Origin: Paenibacillus dokdonensis
GTDB taxonomy: Bacteria > Bacillota > Bacilli > Paenibacillales > Paenibacillaceae
NCBI RefSeq assembly: GCF_004916975.1
Contig: NZ_STGQ01000003.1
Location: 1 to 64,000 of the forward strand
DNA: 64,000 nucleotides
Direction of reading: 5' to 3'
The notes under the pieces were generated by a model, which was given only the letters and a program-made list of their open reading frames with translations, was not told the DNA's origin and searched no databases. Position numbers and translations under genes: made by a program. Of this stretch, positions 38,018-47,651 are shown piece by piece (position 1 is the stretch's first letter; each line of letters starts with the position of its first letter).

Positions 38018-39019
38018 TTAATGCTCCTGCATCCAGCGGGCGGCATCTTTTGCGAAATAAGTGATAATGATATCGGCTCCAGCGCGCTTCATGCCTGTCA
38101 GCATTTCCTGCACAATCGCCTTTTCATTGATCCATCCCTGCATTGCTGCAGCCTTCACCATGGAATATTCGCCGCTCACGTTATAGGCAACCAGCGGCAG
38201 ATCGAACTGATCTTTCAGCATCCGAATGACATCCATGTACGCCAGTGCTGGTTTAACCATCAGCATATCTGCACCTTCGAGTACATCCGTTTCGGCTTCG
38301 CGAAGAGCTTCGCGTACGTTGGCCGGATCCATCTGATAGGTTTTGCGGTCGCCAAACTGCGGAGCGGAATCAGCCGCTTCACGGAAAGGTCCGTAGAAGG
38401 CAGAAGCGTATTTAACCGAATAAGACATAATCGGCACATGTTCAAATCCGGCTTCATCAAGGCCCGCACGGATCGCCTGTACAAATCCGTCCATCATATT
38501 GGACGGCGCAATAATATCCGCTCCGGCCTTGGCCTGGGATACGGCAGTTTTCGTAAGCAGCTCAAGCGATTCATCATTCATCACATCACCATGTATCTGA
38601 CCGTCGACTTCAAAGGTATGAACCATACCGCAGTGACCATGATCGGTAAATTCGCATAAGCAGGTATCTGCTACAACGAGCAGATCAGGGTACCAGCCTT
38701 TGATCAGGCGGGTCGCTTCTTGAACAATACCGTCTTCTGCAAAACCGGATGTGCCTACGCTGTCTTTCGTCTCCGGAATACCAAACAGCAGTACGGCAGG
38801 GATGCCAAGTGCCACAATTTCGTCTACTTCAGACTTCAGGGTATCGAGCGAAAAATGATACACGCCAGGCATCGAGGAAATTTCATTTTTAACTCCTTTT
38901 CCGTAGGTAACGAAAATCGGCATAATCAAGTCGTTAACATGAAGTACGGTTTCACGCACTAAATTACGCATGCCTGCGGATTGGCGCAAACGCCGGTGTC
39001 TTACAATTGGAAAACTCAT
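38018..39019 (-). CDS. hemB: Porphobilinogen synthase
   Basis: A 333-residue 5-aminolevulinate dehydratase that condenses two ALA into porphobilinogen. The zinc-site block [14 protein letters not shown] has three cysteines, marking the zinc-dependent class. The Schiff-base lysines are in [15 protein letters not shown] and [10 protein letters not shown]. Confidence 0.97.
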   Translation of the reverse strand: MSFPIVRHRRLRQSAGMRNLVRETVLHVNDLIMPIFVTYGKGVKNEISSMPGVYHFSLDTLKSEVDEIVALGIPAVLLFGIPETKDSVGTSGFAEDGIVQEATRLIKGWYPDLLVVADTCLCEFTDHGHCGMVHTFEVDGQIHGDVMNDESLELLTKTAVSQAKAGADIIAPSNMMDGFVQAIRAGLDEAGFEHVPIMSYSVKYASAFYGPFREAADSAPQFGDRKTYQMDPANVREALREAETDVLEGADMLMVKPALAYMDVIRMLKDQFDLPLVAYNVSGEYSMVKAAAMQGWINEKAIVQEMLTGMKRAGADIIITYFAKDAARWMQEH

Positions 39020-39041
39020 ATCTATTACCTCCTGTATCGCT

Positions 39042-40595
39042 TTATTTCACTTGTTGATGATCCTTTTTCATGTATGAACAGAGCGATTCCATCAGCCCTT
39101 CAATCGTCGATTGCTCGGCAACCATACTCACACGCAGTCCGGCATCCCGGGCTGTCTGGGCTGTCACTTCTCCAATGCAGGCGGCTTCGACTGTACTGAG
39201 CAGCTGCACCGGATCCTGAACGCCCATCTGCTTCAGCTTCCCGATTAGATGCGAGACTGTCGAGGAGCTGGTAAAGGTGACGATATGAATCGCATGATCC
39301 TCAAGCAGCCTGATGAGCTCGTGGTCTTCATCCTGGCTCATCACCGTCTGGTAGGTATCAATAGCAGTGACATCCAGCCCTAGTTCTTCCAGTTTTTCAG
39401 GCATCCAAGTTCTTGCCAGGTTACCGCGAGGCAGAAGTACCCTCTGACCAGGCTTGAGCTGGCTGCCAAGTGTTTCAATCAGCCCCTCAGCCTGAAAACG
39501 CTCTGGAAGCTCGACCGGCACAATCCCGCGTTCTATTAACGCTTGTGCAGTCGCCGGACCTACAGCGGCGATCTTGGCCCCGTAAAGGCTGCGAACATCC
39601 TGACCTTGCTCTGCCAGATGCCGGTAGAAATATTCAACGCCATTAACGCTGGTAAAAAACACCCAATCATAGGTATTAAGCTGAGAAAGTGAGTCCTGTA
39701 TCCGGACAAGTTTATCCCGATCCTGCGGATAGACGGTTTCAATGACCGGGAATTCATAGGACTCACCGCCAAGCTCATCAATCCGGTTTACAAGCTCCGA
39801 GGCCTGGGACTTTGCACGAGTGACCAGGATGCGCTTGCCGAAAAGAGGAAGGAACTCCGCCCACTTCAGCTGCTCTCTCTGGAGCACCACGTCGCCAACC
39901 ACAATAACAGCTGGCGGCTGAAAATTAGCAGCTATTACACGCTGCTCAATATCCGCTAGAGTTCCTGTCAGTGTATCTTGTTCAGCGCGGGTCCCCCACC
40001 GAACAAGAGCCACCGGCGTGTGACCGGGACGGCCATGCTCCATGAGCTGATCCGCAATATATCCAATTTTGGACACACCCATCATGAAAATAAGTGTACC
40101 TGTCGCATTCGTAACCTTCTCCCAATCAATCATCCGGTCAAGCTTGTCCGGACTTTCATGCCCGGTAATAATCGAAAGCGAAGATGCCATCTCCCGGTGA
40201 GTGACAGGAATACCGGCATAAGCGGGAACGCTGATGGCGGCCGTTACACCGGGTACAATCTCGTAAGTAATACCATTCTTCTTAAGCAATCCGGCTTCTT
40301 CACCGACGCGGCCGAAAATGGTAGGATCGCCGCCTTTTAACCGGACAACCACATTGCCTTCCAGAGCCAGATCGACCAGAAGCTGATTGATTTCTTCCTG
40401 CTTCATTGTATGTCGGTCTGGCAGCTTGCCAACATATATTTTACGTGTACCCGGCTTCACAGCCCCAAGAAGCTGCGGGGCCGCAAGACGGTCGTAGACA
40501 ACCACATCCGCTTTTTGCAGACATTCCAGACCTTTCACAGTAATTAACTTGGCATGGCCTGGGCCTGCACCAACCAGATATACTTTTCCCGCCAT
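39042..40595 (-). CDS. CobA-HemD fusion: uroporphyrinogen-III methyltransferase and synthase
   Basis: One 517-residue chain. The N-terminal SAM-dependent methyltransferase (about 1-245) shows [19 protein letters not shown] and [19 protein letters not shown]. The C-terminal HemD domain (about 253-510) begins [20 protein letters not shown]. HemD closes hydroxymethylbilane to uroporphyrinogen III; CobA methylates that product to precorrin-2. In B. subtilis the two are separate genes. The fusion channels the branch-point intermediate towards sirohaem, with the dehydrogenase gene two genes upstream. Confidence 0.95.
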   Translation of the reverse strand: MAGKVYLVGAGPGHAKLITVKGLECLQKADVVVYDRLAAPQLLGAVKPGTRKIYVGKLPDRHTMKQEEINQLLVDLALEGNVVVRLKGGDPTIFGRVGEEAGLLKKNGITYEIVPGVTAAISVPAYAGIPVTHREMASSLSIITGHESPDKLDRMIDWEKVTNATGTLIFMMGVSKIGYIADQLMEHGRPGHTPVALVRWGTRAEQDTLTGTLADIEQRVIAANFQPPAVIVVGDVVLQREQLKWAEFLPLFGKRILVTRAKSQASELVNRIDELGGESYEFPVIETVYPQDRDKLVRIQDSLSQLNTYDWVFFTSVNGVEYFYRHLAEQGQDVRSLYGAKIAAVGPATAQALIERGIVPVELPERFQAEGLIETLGSQLKPGQRVLLPRGNLARTWMPEKLEELGLDVTAIDTYQTVMSQDEDHELIRLLEDHAIHIVTFTSSSTVSHLIGKLKQMGVQDPVQLLSTVEAACIGEVTAQTARDAGLRVSMVAEQSTIEGLMESLCSYMKKDHQQVK

Positions 40596-40607
40596 CTCCC
40601 CATCCCC

Positions 40608-41564
40608 TTATTCCCTGACTTGTTCGAGAATTTTCTCCGCTCCCCGCTCAATCAGCATTCCGGCTACATCTTCACCAAGCTTCACCGGATCCGTGCCGAG
40701 CAGTGTTTCCTTAAGGATTACATCCCCATCCGGAGAACCAACCATTCCTGTCAATTGTATAACGTTTTGCCCCGCAAGGGAATGTCCCTCCGGTGCCTCG
40801 ACCAGTACGGCATAGGCTCCGATGGGAACCTGGCAGCCGCCATTTAGCACGCCCAGAAATTTACGTTCAGCAGTGACCGTCAGCTCCGATTCTTTGTCGT
40901 TATATAAGGAAAGCACCTTCAGCAGCTCTGCATCATCTTGACGGCATTCAATGCCAAGTGCACCTTGTCCAACTGCAGGCAAACAGGTTTCAACCGGAAG
41001 ATAAGCAGTTATTCTGTCTTCCCAGCCCATCCGGTAAAGACCAGCAGCTGCCAATAGAATCGCCTGAAACCCTTCTGTTTCAAGCTTCTTCAGACGTGAA
41101 TCAATATTGCCGCGAACTGGCTCAAGTTCCAGATCAGGGCGGTATGCCTTGAGCTGGCTGGAACGGCGGAGACTACTAGTCCCTACTTTAGCTCCATGCG
41201 GCAGATCATCAAGGCTTTTTCCTTCGAGCGTAATCAGACAATCCCGGGGGTCCACTCGGCGGGGCACTGCGCCATTCACCAGACCCTCCTGCAGTACGGA
41301 AGGCATGTCCTTCATGCTATGTACCGCCATGTCTATCTCGCCGTCCATCAAAGCCTGCTCGATTTCTTTGACAAACAATCCCTTGCCTCCCACCTTAGAG
41401 AGGGTCACATCCAGTATGCGGTCACCTTTGGTGACGATTTTCTTCACTTCAAAATCGAAATCAAAGCCATGCTCTTTGCAAAGCCGTTTCAGGTCATCGA
41501 TGACCTGGCCTGTCTGTGTCAGTGCCAGCGCACTTTGTCTGCTTCCCACTACGATTGTCCGCAT
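40608..41564 (-). CDS. hemC: Hydroxymethylbilane synthase
   Basis: A 318-residue porphobilinogen deaminase. [19 protein letters not shown] is at the N-terminus and [11 protein letters not shown] and [12 protein letters not shown] are in the middle. The dipyrromethane cofactor Cys is in [13 protein letters not shown]. Of two nearby ATGs I chose 41564, which is seven bases from AGGAGG; the one at 41570 is only one base away. Earlier readings up to 41666 overlap the upstream gene. Confidence 0.96.
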   Translation of the reverse strand: MRTIVVGSRQSALALTQTGQVIDDLKRLCKEHGFDFDFEVKKIVTKGDRILDVTLSKVGGKGLFVKEIEQALMDGEIDMAVHSMKDMPSVLQEGLVNGAVPRRVDPRDCLITLEGKSLDDLPHGAKVGTSSLRRSSQLKAYRPDLELEPVRGNIDSRLKKLETEGFQAILLAAAGLYRMGWEDRITAYLPVETCLPAVGQGALGIECRQDDAELLKVLSLYNDKESELTVTAERKFLGVLNGGCQVPIGAYAVLVEAPEGHSLAGQNVIQLTGMVGSPDGDVILKETLLGTDPVKLGEDVAGMLIERGAEKILEQVRE

Positions 41565-41566
41565 TC

Positions 41567-42214
41567 TCATTCCTCCTGATTGTCGTTGATCCACTGCCTG
41601 ATTTCCTCCGGACTCCAGAGTCTGAAGGTACCCTGCCGCAGCGATTCCAGCATATCCGGTCCACATGCCTTCCTTAGCAATTTTTGCCGGACTGCCGGAT
41701 CGCTAACCTGTTCTTGGATCATCTTCCGCATATCATATAAACTATCGAGATATTCCTCGTATTCCGTTCCGAAATCATCTTCCAGCTTCCTCCGGATGGC
41801 TCTCGCAGCGAGAGGACCCGCACCCGAGGTAGAAACGGCTATCAGAAGACGGCCGCGCCGGAGGACACTGGGATGTATAAAACTGCCAAGAGCCGGTTGG
41901 TCAGTCACATTGGCAATAATCCCTCTCGCCTTGGCTTCTTCCGCTACCCGTCTGTTCACTTCCGGATCATCTGCGGCGGCATGAACCATAAACGCCCCTT
42001 CCAGATCCCCTTCAGCATACTTACGGGGCAGCCAGTTCAGCTTGCCTTGATCATGATATTGCCGGAGGGCCACTGTTATCGAAGGGCTGATAACGGTCAC
42101 GTTCGCAGCACCCGTGAGCAGCTCCTTGATCTTTCTTTCGGCGACCTGCCCTCCTCCAATGACCATGCAGATCCTATTTTCACAATCCAGCATGATAGGT
42201 ATATATGTAGGCAA
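41567..42214 (-). CDS. Precorrin-2 dehydrogenase (SirC-like)
   Basis: A protein of about 215 residues that oxidises precorrin-2 to sirohydrochlorin on the sirohaem route. The N-terminus [20 protein letters not shown] followed by [10 protein letters not shown] is the NAD-binding motif of the Met8/SirC family. [21 protein letters not shown] is the second family block. Start: TTG at 42214 lies seven bases past the hemX stop with GGGGAG upstream and would give [10 protein letters not shown]; an ATG at 42232 would add six residues. It is longer than B. subtilis YlnF (162 residues). Whether it also chelates iron is not clear. Confidence 0.88.
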   Translation of the reverse strand: MPTYIPIMLDCENRICMVIGGGQVAERKIKELLTGAANVTVISPSITVALRQYHDQGKLNWLPRKYAEGDLEGAFMVHAAADDPEVNRRVAEEAKARGIIANVTDQPALGSFIHPSVLRRGRLLIAVSTSGAGPLAARAIRRKLEDDFGTEYEEYLDSLYDMRKMIQEQVSDPAVRQKLLRKACGPDMLESLRQGTFRLWSPEEIRQWINDNQEE

Positions 42215-42221
42215 GCCGTCA

Positions 42222-43049
42222 TCACTCCCCATTCCAGCCGTGAAAGTCAGACCATGTATTGAGCACAAAAATGATGATTATAAAAACATACCCTGTCAGA
42301 ATCCATTTAGCCATAAGTGAGCCGGTATGCTGATGAGAGCGTTTCTTGAACAGATAGAAATAATAGAATCCCAGTCCCGCCAAGGTAGCCAGCACCTTCA
42401 AATCCAAAAGCAGATTCAGCCTTCCCTCCGAGATGACTGATAAAGCCGCTACGATAAAGGAAACCGTCAGCATCGGTGTACCGATAAATGCCAGAGAATA
42501 GGCGTATTTATCCAGCATTTCAAGACTCGGCAAACGCCGTACCGTATCCGTCCATTTCTTTCCTTTCAATTTTCGGTGAAGAAAAAGATACATCCCCGCG
42601 AAAACCGCGGCAACCGTATAGATGACAAAGCTGAGATTGGCCAGCGTGATATGGAGCACAAGCAGCCCATGAACCGTCTCCCAATGCCGAAGCGGATTGT
42701 TCCCCGGTGAAAACCAGAGCCTGTTCAAAATCTGGATGCTGAATCCTACAATACCTAAAAGTAAAACGGCAAATTCCGCCCGCTGCAGCAAATTGATAAT
42801 CAGGGAAGCAACGACAAGACTAAACGCAAGCAGGAGCAGAAAATCAAACGGCGTAAAAATAGGAAGCGCCCGTTCCTCCATAGCCCGGATAAACAGGGCG
42901 CCCGCCTGCAAGACCGCAACTACAGCAAGAAGCCCTGTGCCCATCCGCTTCGCGCTCCGATTGCGTCGAATGCAATCCGAGATAAAAAACAGAAGGCTCA
43001 GGGCAAAGATATAAATACCGGCATCATAAAATCCAGTGAGCATGTCCAC
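42222..43049 (-). CDS. hemX: HemX/CcsA-type cytochrome c assembly membrane protein
   Basis: A 275-residue membrane protein with about eight hydrophobic segments and the conserved ETVHGLLVLHITLANLSFVI stretch; conserved His residues are usual haem ligands in this family. HemX lowers HemA levels in B. subtilis. It sits right after hemA, as expected. Confidence 0.9.
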   Translation of the reverse strand: MDMLTGFYDAGIYIFALSLLFFISDCIRRNRSAKRMGTGLLAVVAVLQAGALFIRAMEERALPIFTPFDFLLLLAFSLVVASLIINLLQRAEFAVLLLGIVGFSIQILNRLWFSPGNNPLRHWETVHGLLVLHITLANLSFVIYTVAAVFAGMYLFLHRKLKGKKWTDTVRRLPSLEMLDKYAYSLAFIGTPMLTVSFIVAALSVISEGRLNLLLDLKVLATLAGLGFYYFYLFKKRSHQHTGSLMAKWILTGYVFIIIIFVLNTWSDFHGWNGE

Positions 43050-43064
43050 TCCCCCTGACGGCCA

Positions 43065-44459
43065 TTAAAGGCCTGCTGGTGTCAGCGAACCTTTGAAGGC
43101 AAACGGTTTGTTTTCATGCTTTTCTCGGTTGAGTTCACTTTTGACCGTACTTGACTGCTGCAGGTTACTCGCGTCCTGCCCGGCTTCATCCAAATCCTCT
43201 TCCAAAGCAAAAATCTGTGTGAAGTAATCCAGCGCTTCATTCCCGTTCTTTGCTGCCGTCATTTCTTTGATTCGGTTAATCGGATCATGCATCATCTGAT
43301 TGACGATGCTCTTCGTCAGACGGCGGATGACTTTACGCTGATGCTCATCCAGCTCTGGTAGCTTGTTAAACAAGCTTTGCAGAGTCTCTTCATGGATATT
43401 GGAGGACTTTTCCTGCAGTGCCCGAATCGCCGGTCTAACACCCAGTGTCTTCAGCCATTGATGGAACTCGTCCATTTCTTCTTTGATCATCACTTCAATT
43501 TTAGCCGCCTCGGCTCTGCGCATCTCCAGATTGCTCTCGACAATCCCTTCAAGATCATCAATATCATACAGGAAGACGTTGTTCAGTTCGGCAATCGCCG
43601 GATCAATATCCCGTGGTACGGCAATATCAATAATGAACAGAGGACGGGATTGGCGTTTCTTCATGCTTTCACTGACCTGGGCGCGGTCCAGGACATAATC
43701 CTTGGCTCCTGTGGAGCTGATCAGGATATCCACCTCATGCAGCCGCTCCAGGGCCTTTTCCATCGTACAAGGCGTCCCCTTGAATTTGCTTGCAAGCTCT
43801 TCCGCACGGGCCAGCGTACGGTTAGCCACAATAACCTCTTCCGCACCATTTGCGTACAAGTGCTTCACCGTGAGCTCGCTCATTTTACCGGCACCGAGAA
43901 TCAGCACCTTTTTATCATCAAACATGCCAAAAATCCGTTTGCCCAGCTCTACAGCAGCATAGCTGACGGAAACGGCGCTTTCGCCGATCGAGGTTTCAGA
44001 ATGCGCTCTTTTGCCAAGTGTTACAGCTTGTTTAAACAACATATTAAACCATGTACCCGTCGCTTTTTCCTGCTGACTTTGCAAAAATGCTGTACGGACC
44101 TGGCCTAAGATTTGCGTTTCTCCAATCACCATGGAATCCAGTCCGCAAGTTACACGGAACAAGTGGGAGATTGCCTGCTCATCTTCATATATATATAAAT
44201 GCTGGGTAAATTCCTCGCGAGGAATATCAAACCACTGTTCCATAAAACTGCGGATGAAGTATCCACACATATGCAAACGGTCCACCACAACATAAATTTC
44301 CGTACGGTTACATGTCGCAACGACGACGCCTTCCATCACGCTTTTGGTCAGCATCAGCTGGCTGAGCGCTTCCGGCAATTCATTCTGTTCAAACGTAAAA
44401 CGTTCCCTTACTTCTACAGGCGCTGTGCGATAGTTCAATCCGACAACGACGATGTGCAT
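43065..44459 (-). CDS. hemA: Glutamyl-tRNA reductase
   Basis: A 464-residue enzyme that starts haem synthesis by reducing glutamyl-tRNA. The catalytic Cys50 is in VVATCNRTEIYVV. GLDSMVIGETQILGQVR and the NADPH motif LILGAGKMSELTVKHL are present. The C-terminal dimerisation helices carry a long polar tail (about 425-464). Start at 44459 with AGGTG nine bases upstream; a GTG four codons earlier is possible. First gene of the hem operon. A TATAAT lies at 44549-44554 but no good -35 matches it. Confidence 0.97.
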   Translation of the reverse strand: MHIVVVGLNYRTAPVEVRERFTFEQNELPEALSQLMLTKSVMEGVVVATCNRTEIYVVVDRLHMCGYFIRSFMEQWFDIPREEFTQHLYIYEDEQAISHLFRVTCGLDSMVIGETQILGQVRTAFLQSQQEKATGTWFNMLFKQAVTLGKRAHSETSIGESAVSVSYAAVELGKRIFGMFDDKKVLILGAGKMSELTVKHLYANGAEEVIVANRTLARAEELASKFKGTPCTMEKALERLHEVDILISSTGAKDYVLDRAQVSESMKKRQSRPLFIIDIAVPRDIDPAIAELNNVFLYDIDDLEGIVESNLEMRRAEAAKIEVMIKEEMDEFHQWLKTLGVRPAIRALQEKSSNIHEETLQSLFNKLPELDEHQRKVIRRLTKSIVNQMMHDPINRIKEMTAAKNGNEALDYFTQIFALEEDLDEAGQDASNLQQSSTVKSELNREKHENKPFAFKGSLTPAGL

Positions 44460-44715
44460 TTTGATGTTCACCTGCCTAAGTTTCGTTTCAAAAAAAAAGA
44501 TCCAATTTAGGATAATTTTTTTGGCTTCTATTCATTTTCACTATGTTAATTATATCACAGTTGTAAAGTGTCCCCTGAATTATTTTATGAAATGTTTATG
44601 AAAATACTTCGATTGAGCTAAAGCCTGATTACCTTTAGTTCATTCTGTTTGTTCAGGAGGTTTTTACTATCTTGCCATAAATGGCAGCAGTTTATACTGT
44701 CTTATTAACCATCAT

Positions 44716-45240
44716 CTATTTACCTTTAATCAGAGCTGCAAGCTGCTTGCCCGTTTTTTCAAGCTCATCGTTTTTCGAAGATATCACATGTCCACTTTCG
44801 CTGAGGAGCTGTTGATAGGACGGAACGACACCTAAAAAGAGCTCACTGTATTTAACAAGAAGCTCCCTCTCCATTTCACTCAGCGGTCTATTTCCGCCGA
44901 TTTGCCAAGTGGTCAGAGTATCTACGAGGTCCCCTATTGCTGAAAAAGTGTAAACCTTATCCTTACCAAGCGAGTTCACCAGCCGGTCATGGGCGAAAGC
45001 AGCCGAATATGCCGCCAGCTTCAGAGCATTCAATTGACTTGTGTTTTCACTGTCCGACGCGTCCATGAGCGAGGTGTTCAGCACCTGCATCTGAAAAAGA
45101 GATACCTCGTACAGCATTTTCTCCGCATCCGCATGCCCTGCCTGCGGCCGCATCATTCGGTACCCCTGGTACACGAGAATTGTAAGCAGCAACAGGATCA
45201 GGCTCGCAAAAAGTAGATCTCTAGATCTTCGTCTTCTCAT
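44716..45240 (-). CDS. Unrecognised membrane-anchored protein
   Basis: A 174-residue protein with a basic start (MRRRRSRD), one hydrophobic segment at about 9-25, then a helical extracytoplasmic part (about 30-170) rich in Leu, Ser, Glu and Lys. I do not recognise a family. The layout suggests a secreted or membrane-tethered helical domain. It lies about 250 bp upstream of hemA and 140 bp after speH, with no overlap. A good ribosome site is not obvious (AGGGGGCTG precedes it). Confidence 0.65.
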   Translation of the reverse strand: MRRRRSRDLLFASLILLLLTILVYQGYRMMRPQAGHADAEKMLYEVSLFQMQVLNTSLMDASDSENTSQLNALKLAAYSAAFAHDRLVNSLGKDKVYTFSAIGDLVDTLTTWQIGGNRPLSEMERELLVKYSELFLGVVPSYQQLLSESGHVISSKNDELEKTGKQLAALIKGK

Positions 45241-45322
45241 TTAAACCAGCCCCCTAAAGCTTCGTTCATGAGCTTTTAGCTTGTTCCATAACTACAGTAT
45301 ATGGGGCCTTCTGAAAACAAAT

Positions 45323-45348
45323 AACCATGGAGAGCGATCTCCATGGTT
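45323..45348 (-). terminator. Terminator after speH
   Basis: An 11-bp perfect stem (AACCATGGAGA) with a 4-nt loop, followed on the minus strand by ATTTGTTTTC. It lies 31 bp after the speH stop. Confidence 0.75.
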
Positions 45349-45379
45349 ATGAATCATTATCATTATAAGCGTCCAGCCT

Positions 45380-45778
45380 CTATACCAGCTCGACTTGTTT
45401 CATTTCCGGTGTTTCCACCTTCAACTCGCCCAAACCGCGTACAAGCTTCTTCGCATACGTTTTTTCAGGCTTCAATACGGATACCAGGTAATCGATTGCC
45501 AGTTGTGGATCGACTGTTTCGCCACAGGTGTAGCAATCAATCGCTGCAAATCCTCTCTCGGGATAAGTATGAATCGAGAGGTGGCTTTCTGACAGCAGAA
45601 CAAGCACTGTCGCTCCTTGAGGTTCAAACTGCTTGGATTGTACCGACATTACTGTAGCACCACATGCTTCTGCAGCCTCAACCATTTGAGCTTGCAAAAA
45701 TTCCGCGTCGTTCAGCATATCAAAGTCGACTCCCCAAGTGTCAACAGCAACGTGTCTTCCGAAAGTTAAGTATTCCAT
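45380..45778 (-). CDS. speH: S-adenosylmethionine decarboxylase proenzyme
   Basis: A 132-residue class 1B AdoMetDC that makes decarboxylated SAM for spermidine. The self-cleavage site is in LLSESHLSIHTYPE: the chain should break between E64 and S65, and S65 becomes the pyruvoyl group. The conserved Cys of the proton relay is in AAIDCYTCG. The short prokaryotic form lacks a regulatory domain. No spermidine synthase is next to it here. Confidence 0.95.
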   Translation of the reverse strand: MEYLTFGRHVAVDTWGVDFDMLNDAEFLQAQMVEAAEACGATVMSVQSKQFEPQGATVLVLLSESHLSIHTYPERGFAAIDCYTCGETVDPQLAIDYLVSVLKPEKTYAKKLVRGLGELKVETPEMKQVELV

Positions 45779-45829
45779 CTTCCGGTTTCCCCCTTCCTAG
45801 GAATAAAATGTTTGAAAATTTCATCCGCT

Positions 45830-45893
45830 AGGACCTACGTCATTCACTTCCCGAGGGAATAATCTCTCGCAACATTCAATGTCCTGAGTGAAT
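45830..45893 (-). other. Structured 5' leader of speH (possible pseudoknot)
   Basis: On the minus strand ATTCACT (45893-45887) pairs with AGTGAAT (45848-45842), and CGAG/CTCG pair inside. AGGAC (45885-45881), within that loop, is complementary to GTCCT (45834-45830) outside it, so the pairings cross. This could be a pseudoknotted regulatory leader. The pairs are short, so chance is not excluded. Confidence 0.35.
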
Positions 45894-45927
45894 CCTGGTT
45901 CCTAATATATTCTTTTCAACGAGATTA

Positions 45928-45956
45928 AAAATAACATCTATCAGGGCGAATTGCAA
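45928..45956 (-). promoter_or_regulatory. speH promoter candidate
   Basis: Minus strand: -35 TTGCAA (45951-45956), 17-bp spacer, -10 TATTTT (45928-45933). It predicts a leader of about 145 nt before speH. Confidence 0.5.
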
Positions 45957-46073
45957 TACTTTTTTTGAATATCCTCTGCGTTTTATTTTTCCACAATTGT
46001 CCCAGTCAAAATGCGGATAAATACATGTTGAATATGCTTTTGCTTAGCGGCGCAAGCACATGATTTCCAACAA

Positions 46074-46108
46074 AAAAGGAACTCCCTCGTAGCGAAGGAG
46101 TTCCTCTT
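46074..46108 (-). terminator. Terminator after the unrecognised gene at 46123
   Basis: AGGAACTCC and GGAGTTCCT form a 9-bp stem followed on the minus strand by TTTTTTG. It lies 15 bp after the stop codon. Confidence 0.88.
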
Positions 46109-46122
46109 GTCAATGTATGGGT

Positions 46123-46710
46123 TTAAGCCTCTAATGCAAACCATTTAGCGGTGCCCTGCCGCAGTTTTTCATCAATGCGGGCAATTTGTTCACTGGTTTT
46201 CGCTTTATTTCGTTCATCAAGCCAGTAGTTAATATTTTGATAAAGACGCGAGATCTCCTGTTCAACAGAATCCAGCTGATACACACGCTGCAGTTCACCT
46301 GCAGTATGTTTGTACTCATACACCAGCTTGCTCTGAGAAGGGGTTACTTCCGCAATTTTTCGAACGGAGCCGTTTTCATAATAATACATCATTGTGAATC
46401 CATGATAAATCCGGTTAACAATGCCTTCGCCCTTGCAGGCGATAAAAAGCTTGCGTACCAGGTTGGTCATACGAGGGTTCACCAAGCGGCATGACAACTC
46501 ACAGAAGTACAAGCCATTCTTACTTTCAAGAGGAAAATGAACCTCCTCACCGCTTTCGTCTTCCAGCACAATCTCTTGTCCTCCGCTGTCCAGCACCTTA
46601 ACAATCGCTTGCATGTGACAGCATTCAGCCGAATGCATAAACTGGTTCAATTGAAGCTCCGTCATTTGAAAAGTGGCTTTAACATACTCTGTGGCTAACC
46701 GCTGAGCCAT
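46123..46710 (-). CDS. Unrecognised conserved-looking cytoplasmic protein
   Basis: A 195-residue soluble protein with no signal or membrane segment. It has a Cys/His cluster (SAECCHMQAI) near residue 28, a beta-rich first half, and a helical end (QEISRLYQNINYWLDERNKA). I do not recognise a family. A clear ribosome site, GAGGAG, stands seven bases before ATG. It has its own terminator and a TATAAT-containing promoter region (46814-46819), so it is a single-gene unit. Codon use resembles its neighbours. Confidence 0.75.
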   Translation of the reverse strand: MAQRLATEYVKATFQMTELQLNQFMHSAECCHMQAIVKVLDSGGQEIVLEDESGEEVHFPLESKNGLYFCELSCRLVNPRMTNLVRKLFIACKGEGIVNRIYHGFTMMYYYENGSVRKIAEVTPSQSKLVYEYKHTAGELQRVYQLDSVEQEISRLYQNINYWLDERNKAKTSEQIARIDEKLRQGTAKWFALEA

Positions 46711-46735
46711 AAAAATCTCCTCAATTCTTTTTTAT

Positions 46736-46784
46736 GATTATAGAACGTATAAGTTTTCAGCGGTGCTGAAATGATTCTATAATC
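46736..46784 (-). other. Double hairpin in the leader of the 46123 gene
   Basis: GATTATAGAA (46736-46745) and TTCTATAATC (46775-46784) form a 10-bp outer stem. TTCAGC/GCTGAA (46756-46770) form a 6-bp inner stem with a 3-nt loop. The structure ends about 15 bp before the ribosome site, so it could affect translation or mRNA stability, or it may be a dyad for a DNA-binding protein. Confidence 0.5.
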
Positions 46785-47003
46785 GCAAGAAAAATTTCCG
46801 AATCCTTAGTATTATTATACAGCACAACTTAAAACGATTGCTTGCGGACGAAACCATGATTTTTCTTCATATTTCATAAAAAAACGGATTAAAACGGATT
46901 TTTGAGCAAACTTTTTACGGGATGCTCACTTTCCTGCCGGATAAAGTCTGAATCCCTACGCGATACGCTGAAATTTTATGCAATTTCCGTTTCGTGTTCT
47001 CCC

Positions 47004-47636
47004 TTATTCAGCCGTTTGCTCTGGATCAGGTTGATCGTTCTCTTCCTGGTTCAGACCCGCTATGGATTCAATATGAGCCCATAACTCATCTTTACCCACT
47101 CCGGTCTCCGATGAATACATGACGAAAGAATCTGTTTTACGCATCAGGAGACCTTCCTTCATCTGCTTCACATGCTTTTGCCAGCGGCTCTTCGGAATCT
47201 TGTCCGCCTTGGTGGCCACCACGCAGATCGGAATCTCATAATGTTTCAGCCAATCATACATCAACTCATCATCCTTGGATGGTGGATGACGCAGGTCGAC
47301 GATCAGAAGTACCATTTTAAGCGTCTCACGCTCAAGCAGGTATCTTTCGATCATTTTGCCCCATACCTGCCGCTGGGTCTTAGACACCTTTGCGTAGCCG
47401 TATCCGGGAAAATCGACGAAATACAATTCCTCATTAATGCGGTAATAGTTGAGATGCTGGGTCTTACCGGGTGTAGAACTGGTTCTGGCCAAATTCTTAC
47501 GATTGATCATACGGTTAATTAATGATGACTTGCCTACATTGGAACGCCCTGCCAGAGCAATCTCCGGCAAGGCGTCCTCAGGATATTGGTCAGGGCCAAC
47601 GGCACTGATTACAAATTCCGCTTGGGTTACTTTCAT
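47004..47636 (-). CDS. engB: Ribosome-biogenesis GTPase EngB/YsxC
   Basis: A 210-residue GTPase essential for 50S assembly. G1 is [12 protein letters not shown] near residue 31, G3 is [10 protein letters not shown] and G4 is ATKADKIP. It has an acidic, Gln-rich tail. It starts 15 bp after lonA, as in B. subtilis. Confidence 0.97.
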   Translation of the reverse strand: MKVTQAEFVISAVGPDQYPEDALPEIALAGRSNVGKSSLINRMINRKNLARTSSTPGKTQHLNYYRINEELYFVDFPGYGYAKVSKTQRQVWGKMIERYLLERETLKMVLLIVDLRHPPSKDDELMYDWLKHYEIPICVVATKADKIPKSRWQKHVKQMKEGLLMRKTDSFVMYSSETGVGKDELWAHIESIAGLNQEENDQPDPEQTAE

Positions 47637-47651
47637 GTCAATGTGTCCTCT

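Noticed and set aside
44540-44580. PerR box before hemA
   Set aside because: An AT-rich TGATATAATTAACAT segment resembles a Per box only at a few positions; both half-sites are poor.
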